Positions 1 through 6,570 of a DNA stretch of 6,661 nt are shown here, piece after piece. Each line of letters begins with the position of its first letter. The stretch's first letter is position 1. The notes under the pieces were generated by a model, which did no database searches, was not told the DNA's origin, and was given only the letters and a program-made list of their open reading frames with translations. Position numbers and translations under genes: made by a program. The DNA is from Alphaproteobacteria bacterium (lineage in GTDB: Bacteria > Pseudomonadota > Alphaproteobacteria > GCA-2731375), in the NCBI GenBank assembly GCA_028281075.1, contig JANQKO010000625.1:1-6661 (forward strand), written 5' to 3'.

Positions 1-1501
1 CATCCAGGCCTCGGGCGGTCTGCTGTTCCTTCGAGGTCGCCTTGTCCTTGGCGCTGACGTTGACGATGCCGTTGGCGTCGATATCGAAGGTGACCTCGAT
101 CTGCGGCACGCCGCGCGGCGCCGCCGGGATGCCGACCAGGTCCAACTGACCGAGCAACTTGTTGTCGGCCGCCATCTCGCGTTCGCCCTGGAACACCCGG
201 ATCGTGACGGCGTTCTGGCCGTCCTCGGCGGTCGAGAAGGTCTGGCTCTTCTTGGTCGGGATCGTCGTGTTGCGATCGATCAACCGGGTGAAGACGCCGC
301 CCAGCGTCTCGATACCTAGCGACAGCGGCGTCACGTCCAGCAGCAGCACGTCCTTGACGTCGCCCTGCAGCACGCCGGCCTGGATGGCCGCGCCGATGGC
401 GACGACCTCGTCCGGATTGACGCCCTTGTGCGGGTCGCGGCCGAAGAAGTTCTTCACCGTCTCGGCGACCTTTGGCATGCGGGTCATGCCGCCGACCAGC
501 ACCACGTCGTGGATCTCGCCGGCGCTGAGGCCGGCGTCCGACAGCGCCGCCTTGCAGGGCGCGACGGTGCGCTCGATCAGGTCCTCGACCAGCGCTTCCA
601 GCTTCGAGCGGGTCAGCTTCATGGTCAGGTGCTTCGGCCCGCTGGCGTCGGCGGTGATGAACGGCAGGTTGACCTCGGTCTGCACCGAGTTCGACAGCTC
701 GATCTTGGCCTTCTCGGCGGCTTCCTTCAGCCGCTGCAGCGCCAGCTTGTCGGCGCGCAGATCGATGCCGGCCTCTTTCTTGAACTCGTCGGCCAGGTAG
801 CTGACGATGCGCATGTCGAAGTCTTCGCCGCCCAGGAAGGTGTCGCCGTTGGTCGACTTGACCTCGAAGACGCCGTCGCCGATCTCCAGGATCGACACGT
901 CGAAGGTGCCGCCGCCCAGGTCGTAGACGGCGATGGTCCGGCTCTCGGCCGACTTCTCAAGGCCGTAGGCCAGCGCCGCCGCCGTCGGCTCGTTGATGAT
1001 GCGAAGGACCTCGAGGCCGGCGACCTTGCCGGCGTCCTTGGTGGCCTGCCGCTGCGAATCGTTGAAGTAGGCCGGGACCGTGATCACCGCCTTCTCGACC
1101 GTCTCGCCGAGATAGCTCTCGGCCGTCTCCTTCATCTTCTGCAGCACGTAGGCCGAAATCTGGCTGGGCGCGTATTTGTCGCCGCGCGATTCAACCCAGG
1201 CGTCGCCGTTGTCGGCCTTGGCGATGTCGAACGGGACCATGTCCCGCATCTCCTTCGTCGTCCTGTCCTCGAACGGACGCCCGATCAGGCGCTTGATGGC
1301 GAAAAAGGTGTTCTCGGGGTTGGTCACCGCCTGGCGCTTCGCCGGCTGGCCGACCAGCAGTTCCTTCTCTTCGGAAAACGCCACCATCGACGGTGTCGTG
1401 CGCATGCCCTCGGAGTTCTCGACCACCTTCGCGTTGGAACCTTCCATGATGGCGACGCACGAATTGGTCGTCCCCAGGTCGATTCCGATTACCTTACTCA
1501 T
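1..1501 (-). CDS. dnaK: Molecular chaperone DnaK (Hsp70), N-terminal 500 residues, cut by window edge
   Basis: Cytosolic Hsp70 chaperone that binds exposed hydrophobic peptide segments in an ATP-driven cycle with DnaJ and GrpE. The reading frame is open from the ATG at 1501 to the window edge. The product begins MSKVIGIDLGTTNS, with the phosphate-binding DLGTTN motif at residues 8-13. Numbering matches E. coli DnaK without gaps at the catalytic residues: Lys70 (FFAIKRLIG), Glu171 (INEPTAAALAYG), Asp194 and Thr199 (YDLGGGTFD). The interdomain linker (DVLLLDVTPLSLG, about residues 385-400) and most of the beta-sandwich substrate domain follow, up to VSAKDKATSKEQQ around 482-494. The helical lid and C-terminal tail lie outside the window; the family is usually about 640 residues. 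An AGGAGG ribosome-binding site nine bases upstream fixes the start. An RpoH-like promoter lies about 100 bases upstream. dnaJ would be expected just beyond the edge, but this cannot be seen. Confidence 0.98.
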   Translation of the reverse strand, partial: MSKVIGIDLGTTNSCVAIMEGSNAKVVENSEGMRTTPSMVAFSEEKELLVGQPAKRQAVTNPENTFFAIKRLIGRPFEDRTTKEMRDMVPFDIAKADNGDAWVESRGDKYAPSQISAYVLQKMKETAESYLGETVEKAVITVPAYFNDSQRQATKDAGKVAGLEVLRIINEPTAAALAYGLEKSAESRTIAVYDLGGGTFDVSILEIGDGVFEVKSTNGDTFLGGEDFDMRIVSYLADEFKKEAGIDLRADKLALQRLKEAAEKAKIELSNSVQTEVNLPFITADASGPKHLTMKLTRSKLEALVEDLIERTVAPCKAALSDAGLSAGEIHDVVLVGGMTRMPKVAETVKNFFGRDPHKGVNPDEVVAIGAAIQAGVLQGDVKDVLLLDVTPLSLGIETLGGVFTRLIDRNTTIPTKKSQTFSTAEDGQNAVTIRVFQGEREMAADNKLLGQLDLVGIPAAPRGVPQIEVTFDIDANGIVNVSAKDKATSKEQQTARGLD

Positions 1502-1510
1502 TGTCCATTA

Positions 1511-1516
1511 CCTCCT
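1511..1516 (-). promoter_or_regulatory. Shine-Dalgarno site of dnaK
   Basis: Read on the minus strand this is AGGAGG, nine bases before the dnaK ATG at 1501. It decides between two nearby ATG codons: the other, at 1508-1506, lies too close to the site and opens a four-codon frame (MDNE, stop). Confidence 0.8.
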
Positions 1517-1600
1517 GCGGCAGGTCTTGGCGGCCACATTGGCACCGCGTCGGACCCCCATGGTTTCTGCGGAAATTGCAGCATTCAATCACACGGGCGG

Positions 1601-1630
1601 TATATAGGACCGGAATAGGTCCATCGCAAC
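1601..1630 (-). promoter_or_regulatory. Probable heat-shock (RpoH-type) promoter of dnaK
   Basis: On the minus strand GTTG (1630-1627) is followed after 18 bases by CCTATAT (1608-1602) and then ACCG. This fits the alphaproteobacterial RpoH-type consensus as I recall it (CTTG, 17-18 bases, CYTATNT, NNNG), with one mismatch in the -35 part. The same stretch can be read as a housekeeping promoter: TTGCGA (1629-1624), 17 bases, TATATA (1606-1601). Transcription from here would give a leader of roughly 90 bases before the dnaK ATG. The spacer contains a 5-bp inverted repeat (GGACC-6-GGTCC, 1607-1622). The position and match make dnaK independently heat-inducible, which is inference until a start site is mapped. 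Confidence 0.6.
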
Positions 1631-1702
1631 CGTCAGCGTTGCCTTCCGGCTACAACCCGTTGCCATAATGCTACATCCCGGCGCCGCCCCGGGGCCGGGT
1701 GG

Positions 1703-1728
1703 GGGAACGGGCCGGCCAGGCCATTCCC
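1703..1728 (-). other. GC-rich inverted repeat just downstream of grpE
   Basis: On the minus strand GGGAATGGCC (1728-1719) can pair with GGCCC-GTTCCC (1713-1703) as a stem of about 10 bp with one bulged C and one G-T pair, around a 5-base loop. It starts 11 bases after the grpE stop codon. There is no run of T after it, so it is not a canonical intrinsic terminator. It could protect the hrcA-grpE mRNA 3' end or partly attenuate read-through into dnaK. A second GC-rich palindrome (CCCGG...CCGGG, about 1677-1699) follows. Confidence 0.35.
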
Positions 1729-1738
1729 GGACGATCTC

Positions 1739-2461
1739 TCAAGCCTGGGTATCGACCTTGCCGCCGGCGGCGGCCTTGTCGGCCGGCTCGGTGGACCGGG
1801 CCTTGGCCACGACCACCATGGCCGCGCGCAACAGGCGGTCGTGGATGGTGTAGCCGGTCTGCATGACCTGGACGACGGTGCCCGGCGCGGCGCTGTCGTC
1901 CTCGATCTGGGTCATCGCCTGGTGCAGATTCGGGTCGAGTTTCTCGCCAACGGGATCGACCGGCCGAACACCATGCTTCTCCAGGGTGTTCAGCAGCTCG
2001 CGCTCGGTCAGCTCGACGCCCTCCAGCAGGCTCGCCAGCGCCGGATTGTCGTCGCGGGCCTCGGCGGCCACGCTGTCGAGCGCCCGGCGCATGTTGTCGG
2101 CCACGCCCAGCAGGTCGCGGGCGAAATCGGCGATCGCGTATCTCCGCAGGTCGTCGCGCTCGCGGTCGGTCCGGCGCCGCAGGTTTTCGGTCTCGGCCAC
2201 CGCCCGCAGCAACCGGTCCCGCAGGTCGGCGGCCTCGGTGGCCAGCGCCGCCATCGCGTCCGTTTCGCCGTCGCCGGCCGCGTCGGCGTCCGCCGTGTTC
2301 GCCGCGATATCCGCCGCCGCGGCTTCGGCCGCGTCGGCGGCGGGATCGTCCGCCGGTCCCGCGGCCGGCGGCCCGTCCTCGGGCGCGGCCTCGTCCGGCG
2401 TGGCGGCCTTGTCCCCGGCCTCGGCCCGGTCCGGCCGTTCGTCGTCTTGCTGGCTGATCAT
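1739..2461 (-). CDS. grpE: Nucleotide exchange factor GrpE
   Basis: Homodimeric cytosolic co-chaperone that releases ADP from DnaK and resets its substrate cycle. The 240-residue product has three parts. Residues 1-75 are a low-complexity Ala/Asp/Glu-rich acidic leader, probably disordered. Residues about 76-135 form the long dimerising helix (RLLRAVAETENLRRRTDRERDD, then YAIADFARDLLGVADNMRRAL). The C-terminal beta domain that contacts DnaK contains GEKLDPNLHQAM (172-183) and the family signature region GYTIHDRLLRAAMVVVAK (203-220). The signature more often reads RPA where this protein has RAA, a mild variant. The leader makes it somewhat longer than the E. coli protein of about 197 residues. 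The ATG at 2461 follows GAGG by five bases. It lies 56 bases after hrcA on the same strand, so the two are probably co-transcribed. Confidence 0.96.
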   Translation of the reverse strand: MISQQDDERPDRAEAGDKAATPDEAAPEDGPPAAGPADDPAADAAEAAAADIAANTADADAAGDGETDAMAALATEAADLRDRLLRAVAETENLRRRTDRERDDLRRYAIADFARDLLGVADNMRRALDSVAAEARDDNPALASLLEGVELTERELLNTLEKHGVRPVDPVGEKLDPNLHQAMTQIEDDSAAPGTVVQVMQTGYTIHDRLLRAAMVVVAKARSTEPADKAAAGGKVDTQA

Positions 2462-2517
2462 CTGATCCTCAAATCCCGTTACCTTGAAATGCAGGGTGGA
2501 TGCGTGCCGCGAGGCCG

Positions 2518-3579
2518 CTATCCCATCATGCGGCCGATCACCTGGGCGGTATAGTCGACCATGGGGACGATGCGGGCATAATTGAGATGCGTCGGGCCGA
2601 TCACGCCGATGGCGCCGACGACCTGGTGGCGGCTGTCGCTGTAGGGCGCGACGATCAGCGACGATCCTGACATGGAGAACAGCTTGTTCTCCGATCCGAT
2701 GAAGATCCGCACGCCCTCGGCCTCGTGCGTCAGGTCGAGCAGCTTGATCACTTCCTCGGCGTTTTCCAGGTCGTCGAACAGCCGGCGGATGCGCTCCAGG
2801 TCCTCAATGGCGTTGACGTCGTCCAGCAGGTTGGCGTGGCCGCGCACGATCAGCGTCGCGCGCTCCTCGCCGCCACCCCAGATGGCGAGGCCCTCGGCGA
2901 CCACCTTGGCCGACAGCTCGTCCAGCTCGGCCCGCTTCTGGTCCAGCTCGCCGGTGATCTCGAAGCGGGCCTCGGTCAGCGTCCGGCCGCGCAGGCGGGC
3001 ATTCAGGTAGTTGCCGGCTTCGACCAGGGCCGAGGCCGGCAGGCCCGTCGGCAGGTCGACGATCCGGTTCTCGACCATGCCGCCCTCGGTGACGGTGACG
3101 ACGATCGCCCGTTCGTCGCCCAGCGCCACGAACTCGATATGCTTCAAGGCCGCCTCGCTCTTCGGCGCGATGACCACGCCGGCGCATTGCGACAGGCCGG
3201 ACAGCAGGTCCGAGGCCTCGGCGAGCACGGTTTCGAGGTTGCGGCCGACCTGGTGGCAGCGGCCCTCGATCGAGGCGCGCTCCGCTTCGGTCAGATTGCC
3301 GATTTCCAGCAGGCCGTCGACGAACAGCCGCAGGCCGGCCTCGGTCGGCAGGCGGCCGGCCGACGTGTGCGGCGCGAACAGCAGGCCGGCGGCCTCGAGA
3401 TCCGCCATCACGTTGCGGATCGAGGCCGGCGACAGGCCGATATCCAGGCGCCGCGACAAGGTCCGCGAGCCCACCGGGCCGCCCGTCTCCATATAGGCGG
3501 CGACGATCTCGCTGAAGACGGCGCGGCTGCGTTCGTTCAGCTCGCTGATGATCGCGATCGATGGTCGTTCGACGGTCAT
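2518..3579 (-). CDS. hrcA: Heat-inducible transcription repressor HrcA
   Basis: DNA-binding repressor of the CIRCE operator (TTAGCACTC-N9-GAGTGCTAA) whose activity is tuned by the GroEL chaperonin. The 353-residue product is full length. Residues 10-90 contain the winged-helix DNA-binding domain: NERSRAVFSEIVAAYMETGGPVGSR is followed by LSPASIRNVMADLEAAGLL (recognition helix about 49-67) and the HTSAGRLPTEAGLRLFVD wing region. The central GAF-like part spans about 105-320. The conserved C-terminal blocks are FIGSEN (293-298) and GVIGPTHLNYARIVPMVDY (325-343). The ATG at 3579 has only a weak GGACGA ribosome-binding site but is the only start that keeps the expected N-terminus. It heads the hrcA-grpE unit. 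No CIRCE element is visible in this window, so its operator is probably elsewhere, typically at groESL in alphaproteobacteria. Confidence 0.97.
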   Translation of the reverse strand: MTVERPSIAIISELNERSRAVFSEIVAAYMETGGPVGSRTLSRRLDIGLSPASIRNVMADLEAAGLLFAPHTSAGRLPTEAGLRLFVDGLLEIGNLTEAERASIEGRCHQVGRNLETVLAEASDLLSGLSQCAGVVIAPKSEAALKHIEFVALGDERAIVVTVTEGGMVENRIVDLPTGLPASALVEAGNYLNARLRGRTLTEARFEITGELDQKRAELDELSAKVVAEGLAIWGGGEERATLIVRGHANLLDDVNAIEDLERIRRLFDDLENAEEVIKLLDLTHEAEGVRIFIGSENKLFSMSGSSLIVAPYSDSRHQVVGAIGVIGPTHLNYARIVPMVDYTAQVIGRMMG

Positions 3580-3608
3580 GTCGTCCGTTCGTGCCGATAT
3601 CCATCGCC

Positions 3609-3637
3609 AACGTAGTAACGCGGCCGCACGGCGTCAA
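3609..3637 (-). promoter_or_regulatory. Candidate sigma-70 type promoter of hrcA-grpE
   Basis: On the minus strand TTGACG (3637-3632) is followed after exactly 17 bases by TACGTT (3614-3609). The -35 is close to perfect for alphaproteobacteria. The -10 is weak (TA...T conserved), which is common in this class. Transcription would start about 20-25 bases before the hrcA ATG at 3579. No CIRCE or other clear operator overlaps it. Confidence 0.5.
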
Positions 3638-3662
3638 CGCGGCGGCGCGGCCGGGGTTCTCC

Positions 3663-3691
3663 TGGACGCCGCCGGTCGGGAGCGCTAGAAA
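3663..3691 (+). promoter_or_regulatory. Candidate promoter of the rph-rdgB-hemW operon
   Basis: TGGACG (3663-3668), a 17-base spacer and TAGAAA (3686-3691) resemble a housekeeping promoter, with a leader of about 20 bases before the rph ATG. It sits back to back with the hrcA promoter candidate. The support is motif and position only. Confidence 0.4.
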
Positions 3692-3709
3692 CCGTGGTTC
3701 GAATTTGAC

Positions 3710-3715
3710 AGGAGG
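3710..3715 (+). promoter_or_regulatory. Shine-Dalgarno site of rph
   Basis: AGGAGG five bases before the ATG at 3721. It is the only strong ribosome-binding site in the rph-rdgB-hemW set; the two downstream genes lack one and overlap their upstream neighbours. Confidence 0.8.
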
Positions 3716-3720
3716 TCGAG

Positions 3721-4440
3721 ATGCGCCCATCGGGCCGCGCGCCGGATGAACTGCGTCAGGTCGGCATGGAGCCTGGCTTCTCCAAGCATGCCGAGGGGTC
3801 CTGCCTGATCCGCTTCGGCGATACCCACGTGCTGTGCACGGCCAGCGTGATCGACAGCGTGCCGCCCTGGATGCGCAACACGGGCCGCGGCTGGGTGACG
3901 GCCGAATACGGCATGCTGCCGCGGTCGACGAACCAGCGCACCGACCGCGAGGCCGCGCGCGGCCGGCAGTCCGGGCGCACGCAGGAGATCCAGCGCCTGA
4001 TCGGCCGCTCGCTGCGCGCCGTCACCGACCTGGAGGCCGTCGGCGAGCGTCAGATCCGGGTCGACTGCGACGTCCTGCAGGCCGACGGCGGCACCCGGAC
4101 GGCCGCGATCACCGGTTCCTGGGTGGCGCTGCGGCAGGCGTTTCAATGGATGCGGGACCAGGGGCTGATCGAGCGCCTGCCGCTGACCGACCATGTCGCG
4201 GCGATTTCCTGCGGCCTGCACGGCGGCGCGGCCGTGCTCGATCTGGACTATGCGGAGGATTCGACGGCACAGGCGGACGCCAATTTCGTGCTGACGGGCG
4301 CCGGCGGCGTCGTCGAGATTCAAGGCACGGCCGAGGACCACCCCTTCACACGCGACGAATTCAACGCCCTGCTCGATCTCGCCGAGGCCGGGATCGAGCA
4401 GCTCGTGCACCTGCAGAAACGGGCGCTGGGACTTGACTGA
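3721..4440 (+). CDS. rph: Ribonuclease PH
   Basis: Phosphorolytic 3'-to-5' exoribonuclease that trims tRNA precursors and releases nucleoside diphosphates; the family forms a hexameric ring in the cytosol. The 239-residue product is full length and begins with MRPSGRAPDELR. It carries the arginine-rich block MLPRSTNQRTDREAARGRQSGR with phosphate-binding Arg86 in GRTQEI. IGRSLRAV follows at 94-101, then the QADGGTRTAAITG core (120-132, Thr125-Arg126). LDLDYAEDSTAQADANFV (173-190) holds the paired aspartates 180 and 186 expected to bind metal. No catalytic residue is missing. It is the first gene of the plus-strand operon, divergent from hrcA. A gene order with rph next to hrcA and followed by rdgB and hemW is, from memory, common in alphaproteobacteria. 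Confidence 0.97.
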   Translation: MRPSGRAPDELRQVGMEPGFSKHAEGSCLIRFGDTHVLCTASVIDSVPPWMRNTGRGWVTAEYGMLPRSTNQRTDREAARGRQSGRTQEIQRLIGRSLRAVTDLEAVGERQIRVDCDVLQADGGTRTAAITGSWVALRQAFQWMRDQGLIERLPLTDHVAAISCGLHGGAAVLDLDYAEDSTAQADANFVLTGAGGVVEIQGTAEDHPFTRDEFNALLDLAEAGIEQLVHLQKRALGLD

Positions 4441-5068
4441 CGCCGCCGGCAGCGCGCGGCGGCGGTTCACGGGCGACCGCCTGGTCGTCGCCAGCCACAA
4501 TCCCGGCAAGGTGCGCGAGCTCGCCGACCTGCTGCGGCCGTTCGCGGTCGACTGTGTGTCCGCCGGCGACCTGGGGCTGCCGGAGCCGGAGGAGACCGGC
4601 ACCACCTTCATCGCCAATGCCGAGCTGAAGGCGCTGGCGGCGGCGACCACGGCGGACCTGCCGGCGATCGCCGACGATTCCGGCCTGGAAGTGGCCGCGC
4701 TCGACGGCGATCCCGGCATCTATTCGGCGCGCTGGGCCGGGCCGGGCAAGGACTTCGCTTTCGCCATGCGGCGGGTCGAGACGGCGTTGCAGGCGGCCGG
4801 CGCCGTGACGGCGGACCGGCGGCGGGCCAATTTCGCCTGCGCCCTGTCGCTGGCCTGGCCGGACGGCCATGTGGAATCCTTCTTCGGCCGCGTCGACGGC
4901 GCGCTGGTCTGGCCGCCGCGGGGCGATCGCGGCTTCGGCTACGATCCCATGTTCCTGCCCGACGGACGCGACCTGACCTTCGGCGAGATGGCGGCCGACG
5001 ACAAGCATGCCATCAGTCATCGGGCGGTGGCGTTCCGGCTGCTGATCGATGCCTGTTTCGACGGCTGA
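4433..5068 (+). CDS. rdgB: dITP/XTP pyrophosphatase (RdgB/HAM1 family)
   Basis: Cytosolic homodimeric pyrophosphohydrolase that converts dITP, ITP and XTP to monophosphates, keeping deaminated purines out of DNA and RNA. The 211-residue product has the nucleotide-binding motif VVASHNPGKVREL (18-30). It also has IADDSGLEVAALDG (79-92, catalytic Asp81/Asp82), GIYSARWAG (95-103), GFGYDPMF (167-174) and the C-terminal KHAISHRAVA (191-200) that recognises the base. The start is TTG at 4433, overlapping the rph stop by eight bases. No ATG or GTG lies in frame between this TTG and the SHNPGK motif, and no clear ribosome-binding site is seen. Translation is therefore probably coupled to rph termination. 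The first ~12 residues are poorly conserved, so a slightly different non-canonical start is possible. Confidence 0.95.
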   Translation: MTDAAGSARRRFTGDRLVVASHNPGKVRELADLLRPFAVDCVSAGDLGLPEPEETGTTFIANAELKALAAATTADLPAIADDSGLEVAALDGDPGIYSARWAGPGKDFAFAMRRVETALQAAGAVTADRRRANFACALSLAWPDGHVESFFGRVDGALVWPPRGDRGFGYDPMFLPDGRDLTFGEMAADDKHAISHRAVAFRLLIDACFDG

Positions 5069-6245
5069 CCGACACGGCGCGACGGCGGCCGGCCTGGATG
5101 CCGGCTTCGGCGTCTACGTGCACTGGCCGTTCTGCCTGTCGAAATGCCCCTACTGCGATTTCAACAGCCACGTCCGCGACTCGGTGGACCAGGCCCGCTG
5201 GCGGGCGGCGCTGCTGCGCGACATCGATCATCAGGCCGACCGGCTGGCCGGCCGCCGGGTCGGCAGCATCTTCTTCGGCGGCGGCACGCCGTCGCTGATG
5301 CCGCCGGAAACGGTCGCCGCCGTCATCGACCGGATCGTCGCGCGCTGGCCGCTGCGCGATGGCGTCGAGATCACGCTGGAGGCCAATCCGACCTCCGTCG
5401 AGGCGGCGCGCTTCGCCGCCGCCGCGGCGGCCGGCGTGAACCGGATTTCGCTCGGCGTCCAGGCCCTGGACCCGGCGGCGCTGCGGTTCCTCGGCCGGCA
5501 ACACGGTGTCGACGAGGCGCTGGCGGCGGTCGGCCTGGCGCATCGCCATGCCGGCCGGGTGTCGTTCGACTTGATCTATACCCGGCCGGGCCAGGGCCTG
5601 GCCGATTGGCGGGCCGAGCTCGGCCGCGCCCTGGCGCTGGCGGACGGGCACCTGTCGCTCTATCAGCTCACCATCGAGGAAGGCACGGCGTTCCATCTGG
5701 CCGCCGCCCGCGGCACGCTGACCCTGCCCGACGACGAGACCGGCGCCGCGCTCTACGAAGCGACCCAGGCGATGTGCGCCGAGGCCGGCCTGCCGGCCTA
5801 CGAAATCTCCAACCATGCCGCGCCGGGCCACGAATGCCGGCATAACCTGATCTACTGGCGCGGCGGCGAATATGCCGGCATCGGTCCCGGCGCCCACGGC
5901 CGTATCCGGCGTGGCGGCGCCTGGCGGGCGACGGCGCAGAGGCGCCGGCCGGAGGACTGGCTGGCCGCCGTCGAGCGCGCCGGCCATGCCATCGAGACGG
6001 ATGCCGCCATCGACGCCGACGCCCGCGCCGAAGAACGGCTGATGATGGGGCTGCGCTTGGTCGAGGGGGTCGCGCTCGCCGGTTTCGCGGCCGATATCGG
6101 CCGTGCCCTGCCGGACTGGATCGGCGCCGTCCGGCTGCGGCCGCTGCTGGCGGACGGCTATCTGGCGCTCGACGAGACCCGCCTGCGGGCGACGCCGAAA
6201 GGACGCCAGGTCCTGAACGCGGTGCTGGCCCGGTTGCTGGCCTGA
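5049..6245 (+). CDS. hemW: Heme chaperone HemW (radical SAM, HemN-like)
   Basis: Radical-SAM family protein that binds a [4Fe-4S] cluster and heme and is thought to deliver heme to membrane targets such as respiratory enzymes. It is often misannotated as oxygen-independent coproporphyrinogen III oxidase. The 398-residue product has YVHWPFCLSKCPYCDFNS (23-40), with cluster ligands Cys29, Cys33 and Cys36. The position equivalent to the fourth HemN cysteine is Phe38, which favours HemW over HemN. FFGGGTPSLM (75-84) is the SAM-binding glycine motif, and EANPTS (111-116) and NRISLGVQ (131-138) are further radical-SAM core strands. HNLIYW (265-270) is the HNxxYW motif tied to heme binding in HemW proteins. 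A C-terminal winged-helix-like HemN_C region follows (about 325-395). The ATG at 5049 overlaps rdgB by 20 bases; no alternative start precedes the CxxxCxxC motif. No ribosome-binding site is evident, consistent with coupling. Confidence 0.95.
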   Translation: MPVSTADRHGATAAGLDAGFGVYVHWPFCLSKCPYCDFNSHVRDSVDQARWRAALLRDIDHQADRLAGRRVGSIFFGGGTPSLMPPETVAAVIDRIVARWPLRDGVEITLEANPTSVEAARFAAAAAAGVNRISLGVQALDPAALRFLGRQHGVDEALAAVGLAHRHAGRVSFDLIYTRPGQGLADWRAELGRALALADGHLSLYQLTIEEGTAFHLAAARGTLTLPDDETGAALYEATQAMCAEAGLPAYEISNHAAPGHECRHNLIYWRGGEYAGIGPGAHGRIRRGGAWRATAQRRRPEDWLAAVERAGHAIETDAAIDADARAEERLMMGLRLVEGVALAGFAADIGRALPDWIGAVRLRPLLADGYLALDETRLRATPKGRQVLNAVLARLLA

Positions 6246-6267
6246 GGCCTCGGCGCCTGGCCCCAAG

Positions 6268-6283
6268 GGCGAGTTCACCTGAA
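6268..6283 (+). repeat. Left copy of a 16-base direct repeat bracketing the palindrome array
   Basis: GGCGAGTTCACCTGAA here matches GGCGAATTCACCCGAA at 6646-6661 in 14 of 16 positions, in direct orientation. The copies lie immediately outside the three palindromes. Confidence 0.6.
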
Positions 6284-6290
6284 AAACGGT

Positions 6291-6380
6291 TCACCACGAA
6301 GACGCAAAGGCACGAAGAACAAACCGGTCGATCGGCGCTTCGCGCCACCCATTCTTGGTTCTCCGGTGTCTTTGTGGTGA
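6291..6380. repeat. Palindromic repeat unit 1 (CACGAAGA-type arms)
   Basis: The left arm starts TCAC at 6291 and continues with three octamers in tandem: CACGAAGA (6295-6302), CGCAAAGG (6303-6310) and CACGAAGA (6311-6318). ACAAACCG follows. The right arm, read as its reverse complement from 6380, is TCAC-CACAAAGA-CACCGGAG-AACC, i.e. two octamers. The centre holds a perfect 5-bp hairpin GGCGC-TTC-GCGCC (6334-6346). The total is 90 bases, and an RNA copy from either strand would fold into a long interrupted hairpin. Confidence 0.8.
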
Positions 6381-6423
6381 CCCCCTTCTTTCGGGATTCC
6401 GTGCGGTTGGCGGGCCGGTGTAT

Positions 6424-6515
6424 TGACCACAGAGGCACCGAGGCACGGAGAACAAACGGGCTGATGGCGCTTCGCGCCAACCAACTCCATTTTGTTCTCG
6501 GTGCCTCTGTGGTGA
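6424..6515. repeat. Palindromic repeat unit 2 (CACAGAGG-type arms)
   Basis: The left arm from 6424 is TGAC followed by octamers CACAGAGG (6428-6435), CACCGAGG (6436-6443) and CACGGAGA (6444-6451), then ACAAACGG. The right arm as reverse complement from 6515 is TCAC-CACAGAGG-CACCGAGA-ACAAAA, so it pairs with the left arm once a single octamer is looped out. The inner hairpin TGGCGC-TTC-GCGCCA (6465-6479) is the same as in unit 1. The spacing and inner sequence (AACAAAC, then GAT, then the hairpin) show that units 1 and 2 are relatives despite different arm octamers. Confidence 0.82.
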
Positions 6516-6570
6516 TCTCGCCTTTTCCAGCCGGGCCGCGTCGCGGCGGCGGCAAGGCAGTGGATGTCAC

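Noticed and set aside
1506..1508. Alternative dnaK start ATG just after the ribosome-binding site
   Set aside because: It is out of frame with dnaK and reaches a stop after four codons; it lies only two bases from the Shine-Dalgarno sequence.
428..1618. Long plus-strand open frame (396 codons) opposite dnaK
   Set aside because: It is antisense to an unambiguous dnaK, its product is low-complexity and rich in Arg, Gly, Leu and Asp, and it matches no family. High-GC genes routinely leave such open antisense frames.
2725..3615. Plus-strand open frame of 296 codons opposite hrcA
   Set aside because: It is antisense to a complete HrcA with conserved N- and C-terminal blocks; the frame is a codon-bias artefact.
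3680..3688. GAGCGCTAG, resembling half of a CIRCE operator (7/9)
   Set aside because: No matching TTAGCACTC-like half occurs nine bases to the left, so the dyad is absent.
3685..4719. Minus-strand open frame of 344 codons opposite rph
   Set aside because: It is antisense to a complete RNase PH gene with all catalytic motifs, and its product is low complexity.
5049..6245. Oxygen-independent coproporphyrinogen III dehydrogenase (HemN)
   Set aside because: The fourth HemN cysteine is replaced by Phe38, and the HNxxYW motif and 398-residue length fit HemW.
5013..6278. Minus-strand open frame of 421 codons opposite hemW and the end of rdgB
   Set aside because: It is a mirror of hemW codon bias with Arg/Gly/Pro-rich composition, no recognisable motif and no ribosome-binding site.
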